A stretch of 5,843 bases of DNA from Jatrophihabitans sp. (GTDB lineage Bacteria; Actinomycetota; Actinomycetes; Mycobacteriales; Jatrophihabitantaceae), in contig SCQZ01000099.1 of the NCBI GenBank assembly GCA_004299665.1, positions 1 through 5,843 of the forward strand, given 5' to 3'. Positions 5,516-5,843 of the stretch are shown here, in pieces; the first letter of the stretch is position 1; the number at the start of each line of letters is the position of its first letter. The translations under genes and the position numbers were made by a program. The notes below the pieces were generated by a model that was not told the origin of the DNA, did no database searches, and saw only the letters and a list, made by a program, of their open reading frames with translations.

Positions 5516-5843
5516 ATGACGATCAAGTTGGCCGGACCGGTCAAGCGTGCGCTACTTCCGGTCATCCTGGGACGGATGCGGGACGAGCCGGTCATCGCAC
5601 TTGCAGGAGCCCGCGCGGTGGGAAAGTCGACCCTGCTGAGGGCTATCGCCGCACGTCACGACGTGCCCGTCATCGATTTGGATGACGCGGAAACCCGGGC
5701 TTCGGTCGCCGCGGACCCTGCGGTGTTCGCGTCGGCGCCCGGCCCTGTGTGCGTCGATGAATACCAACACGTACCCGAGATCCTGGACGCCATCAAGGCC
5801 GAGCTCAACCGGGACTCCCGGCCGGGCCGGTTCGTCCTGACCG
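5516..5843 (+). CDS. AAA-type ATP-binding protein, probably AAA_14/DUF4143 family (3' end missing)
   Basis: 109 residues are visible before the window ends in frame. The short N-terminus leads directly to strand PVIALAG and the Walker A loop GARAVGKST (31-39); K37 would contact the nucleotide phosphates. Walker B is PVCVDEYQHVPEIL (77-90) with D81 and E82. The DE-x-Q-x2-P-x-(I/L)-L pattern, the LDD before it (55-57) and the RFVLT strand at the cut match the large group of ATPases that end in a DUF4143 domain (usually about 400 aa in total). The molecular role of this group is not established; members are often patchily distributed and some are grouped with toxin-antitoxin or mobile genes. In the visible part 23 of 109 codons end in A or T, against about 8 of the first 109 codons of gnd, which suggests a different origin. 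It is preceded by a 23-bp-phased repeat array. The family call is firm for the ATPase fold and likely but unproven for DUF4143, since that domain is outside the window. Confidence 0.82.
   Translation, partial: MTIKLAGPVKRALLPVILGRMRDEPVIALAGARAVGKSTLLRAIAARHDVPVIDLDDAETRASVAADPAVFASAPGPVCVDEYQHVPEILDAIKAELNRDSRPGRFVLT

Noticed and set aside
5263..5595. Small - strand open frames in the intergenic region
   Set aside because: The translations show no family features, and they cross both the repeat array and the start of the ATPase.
5431..5685. Small + strand gene starting at GTG 5431 and overlapping the ATPase
   Set aside because: It overlaps the ATPase in another frame and its product has no recognisable features. 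The GGAGGAG at 5408-5414 is too far (16 nt) from the GTG.

Overview
The window is very GC-rich. Its coding frames end almost every codon in G or C, several genes appear to be expressed without a ribosome binding site, and the serine hydroxymethyltransferase is the long form I associate with actinobacteria. A high-GC actinomycete chromosome is the best reading; I cannot name a genus from the sequence.

Layout. (1) 1-1242, + strand: the 3' part of a glyA-type serine hydroxymethyltransferase gene. (2) 1250-1966, - strand: a membrane protein with a proline/tyrosine-rich N-terminus carrying four 12-residue repeats and a C-terminal RDD domain. It converges on glyA with a 7-bp gap, and one perfect 11-bp inverted repeat holds both stop codons. 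(3) 2056-2415, - strand: a small ArsC/Spx-family thioredoxin-fold protein. (4) 2493-3938, + strand: 6-phosphogluconate dehydrogenase, divergent from the ArsC-like gene across 77 bp. (5) 3962-5266, - strand: a 12-helix MFS transporter convergent with gnd. (6) 5267-5515: a 249-bp divergent intergenic region whose right half holds a degenerate 23-bp-period repeat array. (7) 5516-end, + strand: the start of an AAA-type ATPase of the kind usually followed by a DUF4143 domain, cut by the window edge.

How the genes fit together. The left two-thirds is mostly housekeeping: one-carbon metabolism (SHMT), the oxidative pentose phosphate pathway (6PGDH, making NADPH) and a small thiol-redox protein that shares an intergenic region with gnd. 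No operon-scale pathway is evident. The right end looks more accessory: the ATPase fragment uses clearly more A/T-ending codons than gnd and is preceded by the repeat array and a good Shine-Dalgarno sequence, unlike the other genes.

Most notable observations: the 23-bp-phased repeats in front of the ATPase; a -10-like hexamer exactly 7 nt before the start codon of three different genes, which predicts leaderless mRNAs; and the terminator that embeds both convergent stop codons. I found no complete new defence or mobile system. The ATPase with its repeat array is the only candidate for something unusual, and most of that gene lies outside the window.
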